Assembly (NCBI GenBank): GCA_902635965.1
Contig: CACPQA010000007.1
Coordinates: 1 to 64,000 of the forward strand
DNA: 64,000 bases
Source of the DNA: an uncultured Bacteroidota bacterium
Lineage (GTDB): Bacteria; Bacteroidota; Bacteroidia; Flavobacteriales; Flavobacteriaceae
Direction of reading: 5' to 3'
In this document: positions 17,854-27,554 of the stretch, one piece after another
Numbering within the stretch: the stretch's first letter is position 1
Layout of the letters: each line of letters opens with the position of its first letter
Made by a program: the position numbers and the translations under genes
Notes under the pieces: model-generated
Told to the model about the DNA's origin: nothing
Databases searched by the model: none
What the model saw: only the letters and a program-made list of their open reading frames with translations

Positions 17854-17949
17854 TAAAGTTTAATATTTTTATTGTTAAAATGGAGTTAAATGAAAAATTG
17901 TAAACTTTTTACGAAGGTATTATTTATAAAATTTGTAAAAAAAAATTAT

Positions 17950-19311
17950 ATGATGAAAACATATTTTATTTCATGGTTTGTAGCGCTAACCTGTTTTTCA
18001 TGTGCAAATGAAAAAAAATCAGATACTATTGCTTATGAATCTAACACTCGTGCCGTAAATTATAATAGATTCTTGGATAGAGGTAATAGACAACCAGTAG
18101 ATTTCGTTGAAGCAGCTGAGAAAAGTATCAATGGAGTTGTTCATGTTAAAAATACATCTATCGTATCGGATGACTTTTCATATTTAGATTACTTTTATGG
18201 AAGAAACAAAAGCCCTCAAAATAGAATTGGTACTGGATCGGGAGTGATTGTGTCACCAGATGGTTATATTATAACCAATAACCACGTAATTGAGAATGCA
18301 ACTAAAATAGAAGTTACAACCAATGATAACATTAGGTATGAGGCAAAGCTTGTAGGAACAGATCCATATACAGATATTGCTGTCCTTAAAATTGAAACTC
18401 AAAAGCTTCTACCCTACCTATATTTTGGTAATTCAGATAATACAAAAATTGGTGAATGGGTATTGGCAATAGGAAATCCATTTAACTTAAATTCTACAGT
18501 TACGGCTGGAATAATAAGTGCGAAATCAAGAGATTTAAATAAATTGGACAGGAGAAATCAGTCTTTTATTCAAACAGATGCGGCAGTAAATCAAGGAAAC
18601 AGTGGAGGTGCTTTGGTTAATCTAAATGGGGAATTAATAGGAATAAATACCGCAATTACAACTATTTCGGGTGGATTTGAAGGTTACTCATTTGCAGTCC
18701 CTAGCAATATAGCTAGAAAAGTTTTCGAAGACATTATAGAATTTGGAACAAATCAAAAGGGGATGCTAGGCGTCCAAGGATTTGCTATATCCCCAGAATT
18801 TGAAAAATTTATAAACGAAAACAACATAAAACAGTCAGAGGGGTTCTATGTAAGCAAAGTACTTGAAAACATGGGAGCTTACAATGCAGGAATCAAAGAA
18901 GGTGATGTTTTGATTTCAGTTGATGAGATTAAAATTAAAAAGTTTTCAGATTTAACAGGGTATCTTGAGAGCAAAAGACCAGGGGATAATGTAAAACTTG
19001 GATTTTTTAGAAAGGATTCCAAAAAATACTTGAATGTAAAATTAGAGAAAACAAAAACTATACAGTTTTTAAACATGACGCTTTCTAATCTAACAAAAAA
19101 GGAAAAAGAGGATTTAAAAATTAAAAGTGGAATAAAAATTGTAGAATCAGGAGAACTTTTAAAGGGCCAAATTGAGAATAATTCAATTTTGATTGATGTT
19201 AATGGTGATTCTATTGAGGCAGTTGACCAAATTTTGCAAATTGAGCCTGAAAATGTTAGATGGATAACATATATTAATCCGAATGGGGAAAAAATTCGAC
19301 TAAGATTTTAG
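17950..19311 (+). CDS. HtrA/DegP-type periplasmic serine protease (lipoprotein)
   Basis: This trypsin-like protease acts in periplasmic protein quality control. Counting from the ATG at 17950 (453 aa), the triad is His112 (TNNHVIE), Asp142 (DPYTDIAV) and Ser218 (QGNSGGALVN). A PDZ domain follows at about 270-370 and a shorter, more divergent second PDZ-like segment ends the protein. The signal ends in a relaxed lipobox before Cys18 (LTCFSC), so it is probably lipid-anchored. A further in-frame ATG at 17890 would add 20 basic residues; I prefer the later start because it gives a normal signal peptide. Confidence 0.93.
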   Translation: MMKTYFISWFVALTCFSCANEKKSDTIAYESNTRAVNYNRFLDRGNRQPVDFVEAAEKSINGVVHVKNTSIVSDDFSYLDYFYGRNKSPQNRIGTGSGVIVSPDGYIITNNHVIENATKIEVTTNDNIRYEAKLVGTDPYTDIAVLKIETQKLLPYLYFGNSDNTKIGEWVLAIGNPFNLNSTVTAGIISAKSRDLNKLDRRNQSFIQTDAAVNQGNSGGALVNLNGELIGINTAITTISGGFEGYSFAVPSNIARKVFEDIIEFGTNQKGMLGVQGFAISPEFEKFINENNIKQSEGFYVSKVLENMGAYNAGIKEGDVLISVDEIKIKKFSDLTGYLESKRPGDNVKLGFFRKDSKKYLNVKLEKTKTIQFLNMTLSNLTKKEKEDLKIKSGIKIVESGELLKGQIENNSILIDVNGDSIEAVDQILQIEPENVRWITYINPNGEKIRLRF

Positions 19312-19324
19312 ATTTTTTTCATAT

Positions 19325-19996
19325 ATGAGAATCGATATTCTGTCACTTTTCCCTGAAATAATCAAGAGCTCTTTAGAACATTCCATTATTAAAAAAGCTC
19401 TTACAAATGACCAAATAATTATTAAGTATCATAATATAAGAGACTTTTCAAATAATAAACATAAAAAAGTTGACGATTATCAATACGGGGGCGGTAGCGG
19501 TATGGTCCTTATGATACAACCAATATATGATTGTATTAAAAAATTAGAAGGAGAAAGAAAATACAAAAACATCATATATTTAACACCTGATGGTGAAAAA
19601 CTTGATCAAGCATCATGTAATAAATTTTCTTTATCAAAAAACATAATTTTAATATGTGGACATTATAAAGGTATTGATCAAAGAATCAGAGAGCATTTAG
19701 TTACTGACGAAATCTCTATTGGTGATTACGTATTATCTGGTGGAGAATTAGCAGCTGCTGTTTTTTGTGATTCAATTATAAGATTAATACCAGGTGTACT
19801 AGGCGATGAGTCTTCAGCATTAACCGACAGTTTTCAAGACAACAGGTTATCTGAACCTATTTATACTCGACCGAAAAATTATGAAGGACTAAAAGTTCCT
19901 GAAATTTTGATTTCAGGTGATACTAAAGCGATTGAAAAGTGGAGAGAGGAGAAATCTTTAGAAAGAACTAAAAAACACCGTCCAAATTTAATTTAA
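19325..19996 (+). CDS. trmD: tRNA (guanine37-N1)-methyltransferase
   Basis: TrmD methylates G37 next to the anticodon to prevent frameshifting. The 223-aa protein starts with RIDILSLFPEI and contains the knot-fold motifs DDYQYGGGSGMV near residue 50, ICGHYKGIDQRI near residue 110 and SIGDYVLSGGELAA near residue 133. It lies 13 bases after the HtrA-type gene and is followed by rplS, but rplS has its own promoter, so the usual trmD-rplS pairing is only partly transcriptional here. Confidence 0.96.
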   Translation: MRIDILSLFPEIIKSSLEHSIIKKALTNDQIIIKYHNIRDFSNNKHKKVDDYQYGGGSGMVLMIQPIYDCIKKLEGERKYKNIIYLTPDGEKLDQASCNKFSLSKNIILICGHYKGIDQRIREHLVTDEISIGDYVLSGGELAAAVFCDSIIRLIPGVLGDESSALTDSFQDNRLSEPIYTRPKNYEGLKVPEILISGDTKAIEKWREEKSLERTKKHRPNLI

Positions 19997-20032
19997 AGCA
20001 AAGCTTGATCAGTCAACATAATAATTATATTA

Positions 20033-20063
20033 TTGTTTTGACAAAAAAATAATTGTATTTTTG
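20033..20063 (+). promoter_or_regulatory. rplS promoter (TTG-N20-TAnnTTTG)
   Basis: A TTG at 20033-20035 and TATTTTTG at 20056-20063 match the Bacteroidota sigma factor consensus with a 20-base spacer. The predicted start of transcription is about 15 bases before the rplS ATG. This is the clearest full promoter in the window. Confidence 0.6.
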
Positions 20064-20085
20064 CAATCTTATAGAAGCTTACAAT

Positions 20086-20436
20086 ATGAATTCGATTGTA
20101 AAAAGTATACAGGAAGAACTAATTGAAAACAAAAATTTTCCTTCATTTAAAGCAGGCGACACAATAACTGCCTATTATGAAATTCGTGAGGGAGAAAAAG
20201 TTAGAACTCAGTTTTTTAAAGGCGTTGTTATACAAGTCAAAGGTCAAGGTTTAAATAAAACTTTTACCATTAGAAAAATGTCAGGTACCATAGGAGTTGA
20301 AAGGATTTTTCCCATGAATATGCCTACTCTGCAAAGAGTTGAGATCAATAAAAAAGGAAAAGTGAGGAAGTCTAGGATTTTTTATTTTAGAAAGTTAAGA
20401 GGTAAAAAAGCAAAAATTAAAGAACGTCAATTATAA
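20086..20436 (+). CDS. rplS: ribosomal protein L19
   Basis: L19 lies at the interface of the ribosomal subunits. The open frame begins upstream at 20053, but the ATG at 20086 gives MNSIVKSIQEEL and 116 aa, the normal length and start. The conserved GDTITAYYEIREGEK and the C-terminal VRKSRIFYFRKLRGKKAKI are present. It is flanked by its own promoter and a hairpin terminator, so it can be transcribed alone. Confidence 0.95.
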   Translation: MNSIVKSIQEELIENKNFPSFKAGDTITAYYEIREGEKVRTQFFKGVVIQVKGQGLNKTFTIRKMSGTIGVERIFPMNMPTLQRVEINKKGKVRKSRIFYFRKLRGKKAKIKERQL

Positions 20437-20440
20437 ATAG

Positions 20441-20462
20441 AGTCGCTGAGGCGACTTTTTTT
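20441..20462 (+). terminator. rho-independent terminator after rplS
   Basis: AGTCGC and GCGACT form a six-pair stem around a TGAG loop, followed directly by a run of seven T. It starts four bases after the rplS stop and separates it from icd. Confidence 0.85.
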
Positions 20463-20478
20463 AATATTTATTATTAAA

Positions 20479-21723
20479 ATGGTAAAAAGAATCAAAGTTA
20501 AAAATCCTGTAGTAGAAATGGATGGGGATGAAATGACAAGAGTAATCTGGAAATTCATAAAAGAAAAATTAATACTCCCCTATTTGGATATTGAAATAAA
20601 GTATTTTGATTTGGGAATTAAGAATAGGGATTTTACTAATGATTTAGTAACTGTAAAGGCTGCAGAAGCAATTAAAAAATATAATGTTGGTATTAAATGT
20701 GCAACAATTACACCAGACGAACAAAGAGTTCAGGAATATACACTAAAGAAAATGTGGCGTTCACCAAATGGAACAATTAGAAATATTGTAGGAGGAACTG
20801 TCTTTAGGGAACCTATTATAATGAGAAATATACCAAAATATGTTCAAGGTTGGGATAAACCTATATGCATTGGAAGACATGCATTTGGAGATCAATATAA
20901 AGCTACCGACATTGTCACCCACGGTAAGGGAACTTTGACAATGACTTTTACACCCGAAAATGGAGATGAATCTCTTACATGGGAAGTTTACAATTTTCAA
21001 GAAGATGGAGTAGCTATGGCTATGTACAATATAGAATCCTCAATTTATGGATTTGCTAGATCATGTATGAATCAAGCTATTTCAAAAAGATGGCCGCTGT
21101 ATTTGTCAACAAAAAACACAATATTGAAAGCATACGACGGTAGGTTTAAAGATATTTTTCATGATGTCTATGAAAATGAATTTAAAGAAAAGTTTAAAAA
21201 AATTGGAATTTTTTACGAACACAGACTCATCGATGATATGGTAGCAGCAGCCATGAAATGGAAAGGTGGTTTTGTTTGGGCCTGCAAAAACTATGATGGT
21301 GATGTTCAGTCCGATACTGTTGCTCAAGGATTTGGATCTTTAGGCTTAATGACATCCACCCTTGTAACACCTGATGGAAAAACTCTTGAAGCAGAGGCAG
21401 CTCATGGAACAGTGACCAGACACTTCAGAGAGCACCAAAAAGGAAGACCAACTTCTACGAATCCAATAGCTTCAATTTTTGCATGGACTCGTGGGCTAGC
21501 TCACAGGGCTAAAATTGATAAAAACTCAAAACTTAAAAAGTTTTGCCTTTTATTAGAAGAAGTTTGCATAAAGATTGTTGAAAACGGTTTCATGACTAAA
21601 GATTTAGCCCTACTAGTTCACAAAGAAGGTCTAAATTCAAATCATTATTTAAATACTCAAAATTTTTTAAACCTCATTAAAGACAATTTGGATCAAAAAT
21701 TAGATTTTTTAAATAGAAAATAA
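20479..21723 (+). CDS. icd: NADP-dependent isocitrate dehydrogenase
   Basis: This enzyme oxidises isocitrate to 2-oxoglutarate in the citric acid cycle. The 414-aa protein is of the eukaryotic-type dimeric subfamily, shown by [13 protein letters not shown] near residue 12, the substrate-binding SPNGTIRN near residue 95 and [15 protein letters not shown] near residue 312. Length is normal for that subfamily. It lies directly after the rplS terminator, and murQ follows after 20 bases. Confidence 0.96.
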   Translation: MVKRIKVKNPVVEMDGDEMTRVIWKFIKEKLILPYLDIEIKYFDLGIKNRDFTNDLVTVKAAEAIKKYNVGIKCATITPDEQRVQEYTLKKMWRSPNGTIRNIVGGTVFREPIIMRNIPKYVQGWDKPICIGRHAFGDQYKATDIVTHGKGTLTMTFTPENGDESLTWEVYNFQEDGVAMAMYNIESSIYGFARSCMNQAISKRWPLYLSTKNTILKAYDGRFKDIFHDVYENEFKEKFKKIGIFYEHRLIDDMVAAAMKWKGGFVWACKNYDGDVQSDTVAQGFGSLGLMTSTLVTPDGKTLEAEAAHGTVTRHFREHQKGRPTSTNPIASIFAWTRGLAHRAKIDKNSKLKKFCLLLEEVCIKIVENGFMTKDLALLVHKEGLNSNHYLNTQNFLNLIKDNLDQKLDFLNRK

Positions 21724-21743
21724 GTCTTAATTAAATAACAAAC

Positions 21744-22559
21744 ATGTCAATCTATAAAATTACTGAACAAGATTCATTATATGATAATTTAGAAAATCTT
21801 ACCACGACCGAATTAGTTAACTCTATTCACAAAGAAGATAAAAAAATTTGTTCTTCAGTTCAAAAGGTTCTTCCATTAGTGTGCAAGCTTGTGGATGCCT
21901 TAGTAATCAAACTTTCATCGGGAGGTAGATTATTTTACCTAGGTGCTGGTACAAGCGGAAGATTAGGTGTCTTAGATGCATCAGAATGTCCACCAACATT
22001 TGGTACACCTGATTGGAAAGTAAATGGAGTAATAGCAGGTGGGACTGATGCTTTATTTAAAAGTGTTGAACATGCAGAGGATTCAAAAACTCAAGCTTGG
22101 AAAGACTTATGTGATAGAAAAATAGATAAAAAAGATTTTGTAATTGGAATTGCTGCCTCTGGAACTACCCCCTATGTAGTTGGGGGTATTAAATCGTGCA
22201 ATAATAACGGTATTATGACTGGATCCATTTCTTGTAATCATAAATCCCCATTAGCAAAATTTTCAGAGTTTCCAATTGAAGTCATAGTTGGTCCTGAATT
22301 TATAACGGGAAGTACAAGAATGAAAGCAGGTACTGCTCAAAAAATGATTTTGAATATGATAACCACTTCCGCTATGGTCAAATTGGGTCATATTAAAGGA
22401 AACAAAATGATAGATATGCAGACTAATAACAAAAAACTTAAAGAGAGGGCAATCAGAATAATTAGTGAAACTTTAAGTGTATCTATAAATCAAGCTTCTG
22501 AGTTGTTTGGTGAATACGGTAGTATAAGGGAAGTTTTAGAAAAACATCAAGTAAAATGA
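21744..22559 (+). CDS. murQ: N-acetylmuramic acid 6-phosphate etherase
   Basis: MurQ cleaves the lactyl ether of MurNAc-6-phosphate during recycling of cell wall sugars. The SIS-domain signature GAGTSGRLGVLDASECPP is near residues 71-88, and the conserved IAGG, GSTRMKAGTAQK and MIDMQTNNKKL motifs follow. At 271 aa it lacks the longer C-terminal extension of enterobacterial MurQ, as is usual in Bacteroidota. Its stop overlaps the start of the next small gene by four bases. Confidence 0.94.
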   Translation: MSIYKITEQDSLYDNLENLTTTELVNSIHKEDKKICSSVQKVLPLVCKLVDALVIKLSSGGRLFYLGAGTSGRLGVLDASECPPTFGTPDWKVNGVIAGGTDALFKSVEHAEDSKTQAWKDLCDRKIDKKDFVIGIAASGTTPYVVGGIKSCNNNGIMTGSISCNHKSPLAKFSEFPIEVIVGPEFITGSTRMKAGTAQKMILNMITTSAMVKLGHIKGNKMIDMQTNNKKLKERAIRIISETLSVSINQASELFGEYGSIREVLEKHQVK

Positions 22560-22783
22560 ATATTGTTCTTTTTAAAAAATCATTACGTAAAATTTTTTAC
22601 TTCATAATTCTCTGTTTTATGTCTCCTGTTATAATTATGCAGGCTTTTAAAAATAAAGAAAATGTGCTTTTTCTACCTGTTCTATTGTTTGGAATTTTTC
22701 TTTCAACTACTGCTGTCGCAGTTGGCTATTTTGGAATAAAAGATTTAGTTAAATCACTAATAGGAAAAGTAAAAAAAGATTAA
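22556..22783 (+). CDS. small membrane protein, DUF6095-like
   Basis: This 75-aa protein has two predicted membrane helices (about 14-32 and 39-58) and a basic tail. I relate it to DUF6095 from its size, its helices and its location after murQ, as seen in other flavobacteria; no function is known. The four-base overlap with murQ suggests coupled translation. Confidence 0.65.
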   Translation: MNIVLFKKSLRKIFYFIILCFMSPVIIMQAFKNKENVLFLPVLLFGIFLSTTAVAVGYFGIKDLVKSLIGKVKKD

Positions 22784-22830
22784 ATTATATTTACAAGTGC
22801 AAATTTATATGCTATATTTTAACCTCAAAA

Positions 22831-24774
22831 ATGATTGAAATAACCCTCAAAGACGGATCCACCAAAAAATACAAAAAAGGAATTTCTGCATATAGCATTG
22901 CTGAAGACATAAGTGAGAGTCTAGCAAGAAATGTGTTATCTGCTAATTTCAATGGTGCTAAGATAGAATTATCAACAGAGATTTTAAAAAGTGGAAAATT
23001 AAATTTTTATACATGGAATGATGATGAGGGAAAATCGGCATTTTGGCATTCGTCAGCCCATATTCTTGCGCAAACTGTATTGAGTCTTTATCCTAAAGTC
23101 AAACTTACCATAGGACCCTCGATCGAAAATGGATTTTATTATGATTTTGATTTAGGTGATAAAACTATATCTGAAAATGATTTCCCCATAATTGAAAAGA
23201 AATTCATGTTTTTCGCTTCGCAAAAAAGTGAATTTAGGATGAAGCTTTTATCGAAACTAGATGCAAAGGCATATTACAAAAAAGAAAAAAATCCCTATAA
23301 ACTTGAGTTGATTGAGAAGTTAAATGATGGGGAAATTACATTCTGTCATCACTCGGACTTCAGTGATCTGTGCAAAGGAGGTCACATTCCCCACACGGGA
23401 TTAGTGAAAGCTGTAAAGTTAACTAACATTGCAGGTGCATATTGGAAAGGAGATGAAAATAATAAGCAACTCACCCGAATATATGGGATTTCATTTCCAA
23501 AGCAAAAATTTTTAAAAGAATATTTAACATTAATAGAGGAAGCTAATAAAAGAGATCATAGGAAGATCGGTAAGGAATTAAACCTTTTTACATTTAGTAA
23601 CAAAGTTGGTTTAGGACTACCACTATGGCTTCCTAAAGGAACAGATTTAAAAAATAGATTGCAAACTTTTTTAACAAAAGCCCAAGATAAAGCTGGCTAT
23701 AAAATGGTTGAAACTCCTCATATTGGTAAAAAAGAATTATATGAAACATCTGGTCACTTTGAAAAGTATGGCATGGATAGCTTTCAGCCGATAGAGACTC
23801 CTGGGAAAAAAGAAACTTTTCTCTTAAAACCAATGAATTGTCCTCATCATTGTGAAATTTATAATTCACAAAATTGGAGCTACAAGGACCTTCCCGTAAG
23901 ATATGCAGAATTTGGGACAGTATATAGATACGAACAAAGCGGTGAACTCCATGGATTAACGAGAGTTAGAGGTTTTACTCAAGATGACGCTCATATCTTT
24001 TGCACACCTAATCAATTAGAAGAAGAGTTCATAAAAGTTATAGATTTAGTAAAATATGTTTTTAAAGCAGTAAGTTTTGATGTTTTTACTGTTCAAGTTT
24101 CTCTAAGAGATCCTAATAATCCAGAGAAATATATAGGTTCTGAAAGAAATTGGAATTTAGCAGAAAAAGCTATTTTGATGGCAGCTGATTCAAAAAAACT
24201 GGATTATAATATAAAATATGGTGAAGCAGCATTTTATGGTCCCAAATTGGATTTTATGGTAAAGGATGCCCTGGGTCGAAAATGGCAACTTGGAACTATC
24301 CAAGTTGATTATAATTTACCTGTAAGATTCGATTTAAAATATAAAACAAAAAACAATGAATATATGCGTCCTGTAATGATTCACAGAGCCCCTTTTGGAA
24401 GCCTTGAGAGGTTTGTCGCAATTTTGCTGGAACATTCAGGAGGTAACCTTCCGTTATGGTTAGTTCCAGATCATTTAATAATTCTTACACTTTCTGAAAA
24501 GTATGAAAAATACGCACAAAAAGTTTTAAATAAGCTGAAAATTAACGAAATTCGCGCACTGATTGATAATAGGAACGAGACTGTAGGAAAAAAAATTAGA
24601 GAAGCTCAATTAAAAAAATATCCATACATGTTAGTTGTTGGTGAGAGAGAAATGAAAGACAACGTTGTGTCTGTAAGACACAGAATTGACGGTGATTTAG
24701 GATCCTTAACAATTGAAACTTTTGTTCAAATATTATCTACAGAAATCAAAGGGAGCAATCTAATAGAAGTTTAA
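22831..24774 (+). CDS. thrS: threonine-tRNA ligase
   Basis: ThrRS charges tRNA-Thr. The 647-aa protein has an N-terminal TGS domain (1-60), the editing domain with the HSSAHILAQ motif near residue 73, the catalytic core with zinc ligand Cys in KPMNCPHHCEIY, and the anticodon-binding domain from about 545. Length is normal. It begins the thrS-infC-rpmI-rplT cluster, a widely conserved translation operon. The 47-base gap before it contains an imperfect -7 box (TATATTTT). Confidence 0.97.
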   Translation: MIEITLKDGSTKKYKKGISAYSIAEDISESLARNVLSANFNGAKIELSTEILKSGKLNFYTWNDDEGKSAFWHSSAHILAQTVLSLYPKVKLTIGPSIENGFYYDFDLGDKTISENDFPIIEKKFMFFASQKSEFRMKLLSKLDAKAYYKKEKNPYKLELIEKLNDGEITFCHHSDFSDLCKGGHIPHTGLVKAVKLTNIAGAYWKGDENNKQLTRIYGISFPKQKFLKEYLTLIEEANKRDHRKIGKELNLFTFSNKVGLGLPLWLPKGTDLKNRLQTFLTKAQDKAGYKMVETPHIGKKELYETSGHFEKYGMDSFQPIETPGKKETFLLKPMNCPHHCEIYNSQNWSYKDLPVRYAEFGTVYRYEQSGELHGLTRVRGFTQDDAHIFCTPNQLEEEFIKVIDLVKYVFKAVSFDVFTVQVSLRDPNNPEKYIGSERNWNLAEKAILMAADSKKLDYNIKYGEAAFYGPKLDFMVKDALGRKWQLGTIQVDYNLPVRFDLKYKTKNNEYMRPVMIHRAPFGSLERFVAILLEHSGGNLPLWLVPDHLIILTLSEKYEKYAQKVLNKLKINEIRALIDNRNETVGKKIREAQLKKYPYMLVVGEREMKDNVVSVRHRIDGDLGSLTIETFVQILSTEIKGSNLIEV

Positions 24775-24789
24775 TTTAAATTATTTGTC

Positions 24790-25347
24790 ATAGCAATACG
24801 AAGAAAAAGAACTAAGAGGCCAGGTAGGATAATAAAAGAAGATCCACATCTTATCAACGAGAAAATAAAAGCAACGGAAGTTAGGTTAGTTGGGGAAAAC
24901 GTTAATGTTGGCGTGTATTCAAAGCAAAAAGCACTTCAAATAGCCAACGATCTCGAATTAGATTTGGTAGAAATTTCAGGTAAAGCTATTCCCCCAGTAT
25001 GTAAAGTCCTTGAATACAAAAAGTTTCTTTATGAGCAGAAGAAAAGAGACAAAGTTTTAAAATCAAAAACAACCAAAGTCTTCATAAAAGAAATTCGATT
25101 TGGACCACAAACTGACGAACATGACTACCTATTTAAGAAAAAGCATGCAGAAAAATTTTTAAAGGATGGTGCGAAATTAAAGGCTTTTGTCTTCTTTAAG
25201 GGAAGATCTATTATTTTTAAAGAACAGGGGCAAATCTTGTTATTACGTCTCGCACAAGATTTAGAAGACTTCGGAAAAGTAGAACAAATGCCTAAACTGG
25301 AGGGCAAAAGAATGATTATGTTTATTAATCCAAAAAAAATTAAATAA
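24790..25347 (+). CDS. infC: translation initiation factor IF-3, rare ATA start
   Basis: IF-3 prevents premature subunit joining and checks the start codon. In-frame coding extends upstream of the first ATG/GTG/TTG candidates: the segment after codon ATA at 24790 reads [12 protein letters not shown], then [25 protein letters not shown], all conserved in IF-3. Without it the protein would lose the first half of the N-terminal domain. In this frame a stop (24772-24774, the thrS stop) precedes the segment, leaving only ATA at 24790 or 24796 as start. I choose 24790 (185 aa). A non-standard infC start is known in E. coli (AUU), where it allows self-regulation. Confidence 0.85.
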   Translation: MAIRRKRTKRPGRIIKEDPHLINEKIKATEVRLVGENVNVGVYSKQKALQIANDLELDLVEISGKAIPPVCKVLEYKKFLYEQKKRDKVLKSKTTKVFIKEIRFGPQTDEHDYLFKKKHAEKFLKDGAKLKAFVFFKGRSIIFKEQGQILLLRLAQDLEDFGKVEQMPKLEGKRMIMFINPKKIK

Positions 25348-25355
25348 TTGAAATT

Positions 25356-25553
25356 ATGCCAAAAATGAAAACAAAATCAAGTGCGAAAAAAAGATTTAAG
25401 ATAACTGGCACTGGTAAAATAAAAAGGAAACATGCATTTAAAAATCATATTTTGACAAAAAAATCAAAAAAAAGGAAATTGAAGTTAACTCATTCAACCC
25501 TAGTGAATAAAACTGATATACGTAATATAGAACAACAGTTAAGATTGAGATAA
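25356..25553 (+). CDS. rpmI: ribosomal protein L35
   Basis: L35 is a small basic protein of the large subunit. The 65-aa sequence has the family signature [20 protein letters not shown] and the [14 protein letters not shown] segment. It is eight bases after infC and 26 bases before rplT, the canonical order. Confidence 0.96.
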   Translation: MPKMKTKSSAKKRFKITGTGKIKRKHAFKNHILTKKSKKRKLKLTHSTLVNKTDIRNIEQQLRLR

Positions 25554-25579
25554 ATTATTTTAAATTTAAATTATAAAAA

Positions 25580-25924
25580 ATGCCAAGATCACAAAATTCA
25601 GTTGCCTCTAGAAATAAAAGGAAGAAAATATTAAAAAAAGCTAAAGGCTACTACGGTAGAAGAAAAAATGTTTGGAAAGTAGCTAAAAACGCAGTTGAAA
25701 AGGGACTTCTATATTCATACAGAGACAGAAGAAACAAAAAAAGGACTTTTAGATTATTATGGATTGTTAGAATAAATGCTGCTGCAAGATTACATGGGAT
25801 GTCTTATGCAAAGTTGATATCCTGTTTAAAATCTAACAAAATTAACTTAGATAGAAAAGTTTTGTCAGATATAGCCATGAATCATCCCGACACTTTTAGT
25901 AAAATCATACAAAAAGTAAAATAG
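25580..25924 (+). CDS. rplT: ribosomal protein L20
   Basis: L20 is needed early in assembly of the large subunit. The 114-aa sequence shows [36 protein letters not shown] and [17 protein letters not shown]. It ends the thrS cluster. It is convergent with dnaB; the stop codons are four bases apart and no terminator hairpin is seen between them. Confidence 0.97.
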   Translation: MPRSQNSVASRNKRKKILKKAKGYYGRRKNVWKVAKNAVEKGLLYSYRDRRNKKRTFRLLWIVRINAAARLHGMSYAKLISCLKSNKINLDRKVLSDIAMNHPDTFSKIIQKVK

Positions 25925-25928
25925 AAAT

Positions 25929-27434
25929 CTAAAAAGGAGTTAAATTATCACTATCATCTAAAGCACCGCCTGTAGGATCCCTCCTTTTTTTTACTTCATT
26001 TATTTTTGAGGGATATTCAGATAATAAATCTAACTCATTTAAGTTTTCGAATTTTCCAAGTTGTGGAGTAAATTTAAGTCTTATTGTGTCCAACCCTCCA
26101 TTTCTATGTTTTGCAACTATAAATTCGGCTTGTCCTTCTGATGAAGATCTATCATCGTCATCCCACTCATCAATGCCATAATATTCTGGTCTATAAATAA
26201 AAGAAACAATATCTGCATCTTGTTCAATTGCACCTGAATCCCTCAAATCTGACAGAATTGGTCTTTTTGTACCACCTCTTGTTTCAACAGCTCTAGATAA
26301 TTGAGACAAGGCAATAACAGGTACATTTAATTCTTTAGCGAGAGCCTTTAAATTTCTTGATATTGATGATATTTCTTGTTCTCTATTTCCTGTTTTACTA
26401 GTTGTACCAGAGGTCATTAACTGCAAGTAGTCTACAATTATCAATTGAATTCCATGTTTTGAGGATAAACGTCTAGCTTTTGCTCTAAGATCAAAAATAG
26501 ATAAGGATGGGCTATCATCAATATAAAGGGGTGCTTTTTCTAAATCACCAACCTTAACATTTAATTGTTCCCATTCATGACTTTCAAGTTTCCCCGTTCT
26601 AAGTTTTTCAGATGTTAATCCAGTTTCAGCTGAAATCAGTCTTGTAATTAATTGTACAGAAGACATTTCAAGTGAAAAAAAAGCTACTGGAGTTTTCTTT
26701 AAAACAGCAATATTCCTTGCCATTGAAAGAGTGAGAGCAGTTTTTCCCATTCCGGGTCTTGCAGCTATAACAATTAGATCACTTGGTTGCCATCCTGAGG
26801 TTAGTAAATCGAGTTTATCAAAGCCTGTTGCTACTCCACTTAAACCATCTTTGTTTGAAATGTCTTCAATTCTTTGTTTTGCTTGAATAACAAGACTTTG
26901 AGCTGTTTCGGAGGATCTTTTAATATTACCTTGGGTAATCTCATATAGTTTTGATTCAGCTTCGTCTAATAAATCAAAAACATCAACGGAATCTTTAAAA
27001 GAATTTTCAATGATTTCGTTTGAAATCCTTATTAATGACCTTTGTATAAATTTTTGGAGTATAATTCGAGCGTGAAATTCAATATTCGCAGAAGTTGAAA
27101 CTTTTTTTGACAGTTGAACGAGATAAAAATCTCCACCTACTTTCTCAAGTACTCCCATCTTTCTAAGCTTACTTGACACTGTTAGAAGGTCAACTGGCTC
27201 AGATGACTGAAATAAACTATATATTGCTTCAAATATTTTTTTGTGAGATTCTTTATAAAAAGCATCCATTTGGAGAATATCGATTACTTCGTCAACACCT
27301 TTTTTATCTATTAACATAGCTCCAAGCACCGCCTCTTCGAGGTCTAAAGCCTGGGGAGGAATCCTACCAGATTCAATGTTGAAAATTCCTTTGTTGATAT
27401 TTTCAGATGACAATAACTGTTTACTTCTTTCCAC
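25929..27434 (-). CDS. dnaB: replicative DNA helicase DnaB
   Basis: DnaB unwinds DNA ahead of the fork. The 501-aa protein has the N-terminal primase-contact domain (about 25-130, PPQALDLEEAVLGAMLID), Walker A in AARPGMGKTALT near residue 230, the IIVDYLQLM Walker B, and QLSRAVETRGGTKRPILSDLRDSGAIEQDAD. No intein is present. It is monocistronic: 120 bases separate it from accA upstream. Confidence 0.97.
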   Translation of the reverse strand: MERSKQLLSSENINKGIFNIESGRIPPQALDLEEAVLGAMLIDKKGVDEVIDILQMDAFYKESHKKIFEAIYSLFQSSEPVDLLTVSSKLRKMGVLEKVGGDFYLVQLSKKVSTSANIEFHARIILQKFIQRSLIRISNEIIENSFKDSVDVFDLLDEAESKLYEITQGNIKRSSETAQSLVIQAKQRIEDISNKDGLSGVATGFDKLDLLTSGWQPSDLIVIAARPGMGKTALTLSMARNIAVLKKTPVAFFSLEMSSVQLITRLISAETGLTSEKLRTGKLESHEWEQLNVKVGDLEKAPLYIDDSPSLSIFDLRAKARRLSSKHGIQLIIVDYLQLMTSGTTSKTGNREQEISSISRNLKALAKELNVPVIALSQLSRAVETRGGTKRPILSDLRDSGAIEQDADIVSFIYRPEYYGIDEWDDDDRSSSEGQAEFIVAKHRNGGLDTIRLKFTPQLGKFENLNELDLLSEYPSKINEVKKRRDPTGGALDDSDNLTPF

Positions 27435-27554
27435 ATTTAAATGTAAAAAAAAGTATGATCAATTATTTGTTTAGAAAATTTAAAGTGCTATAAAAAAGTC
27501 AACAGCAAGTGTTTATAATTATTGTAAAATTGTTAATACTTATAAATGTTTTTA

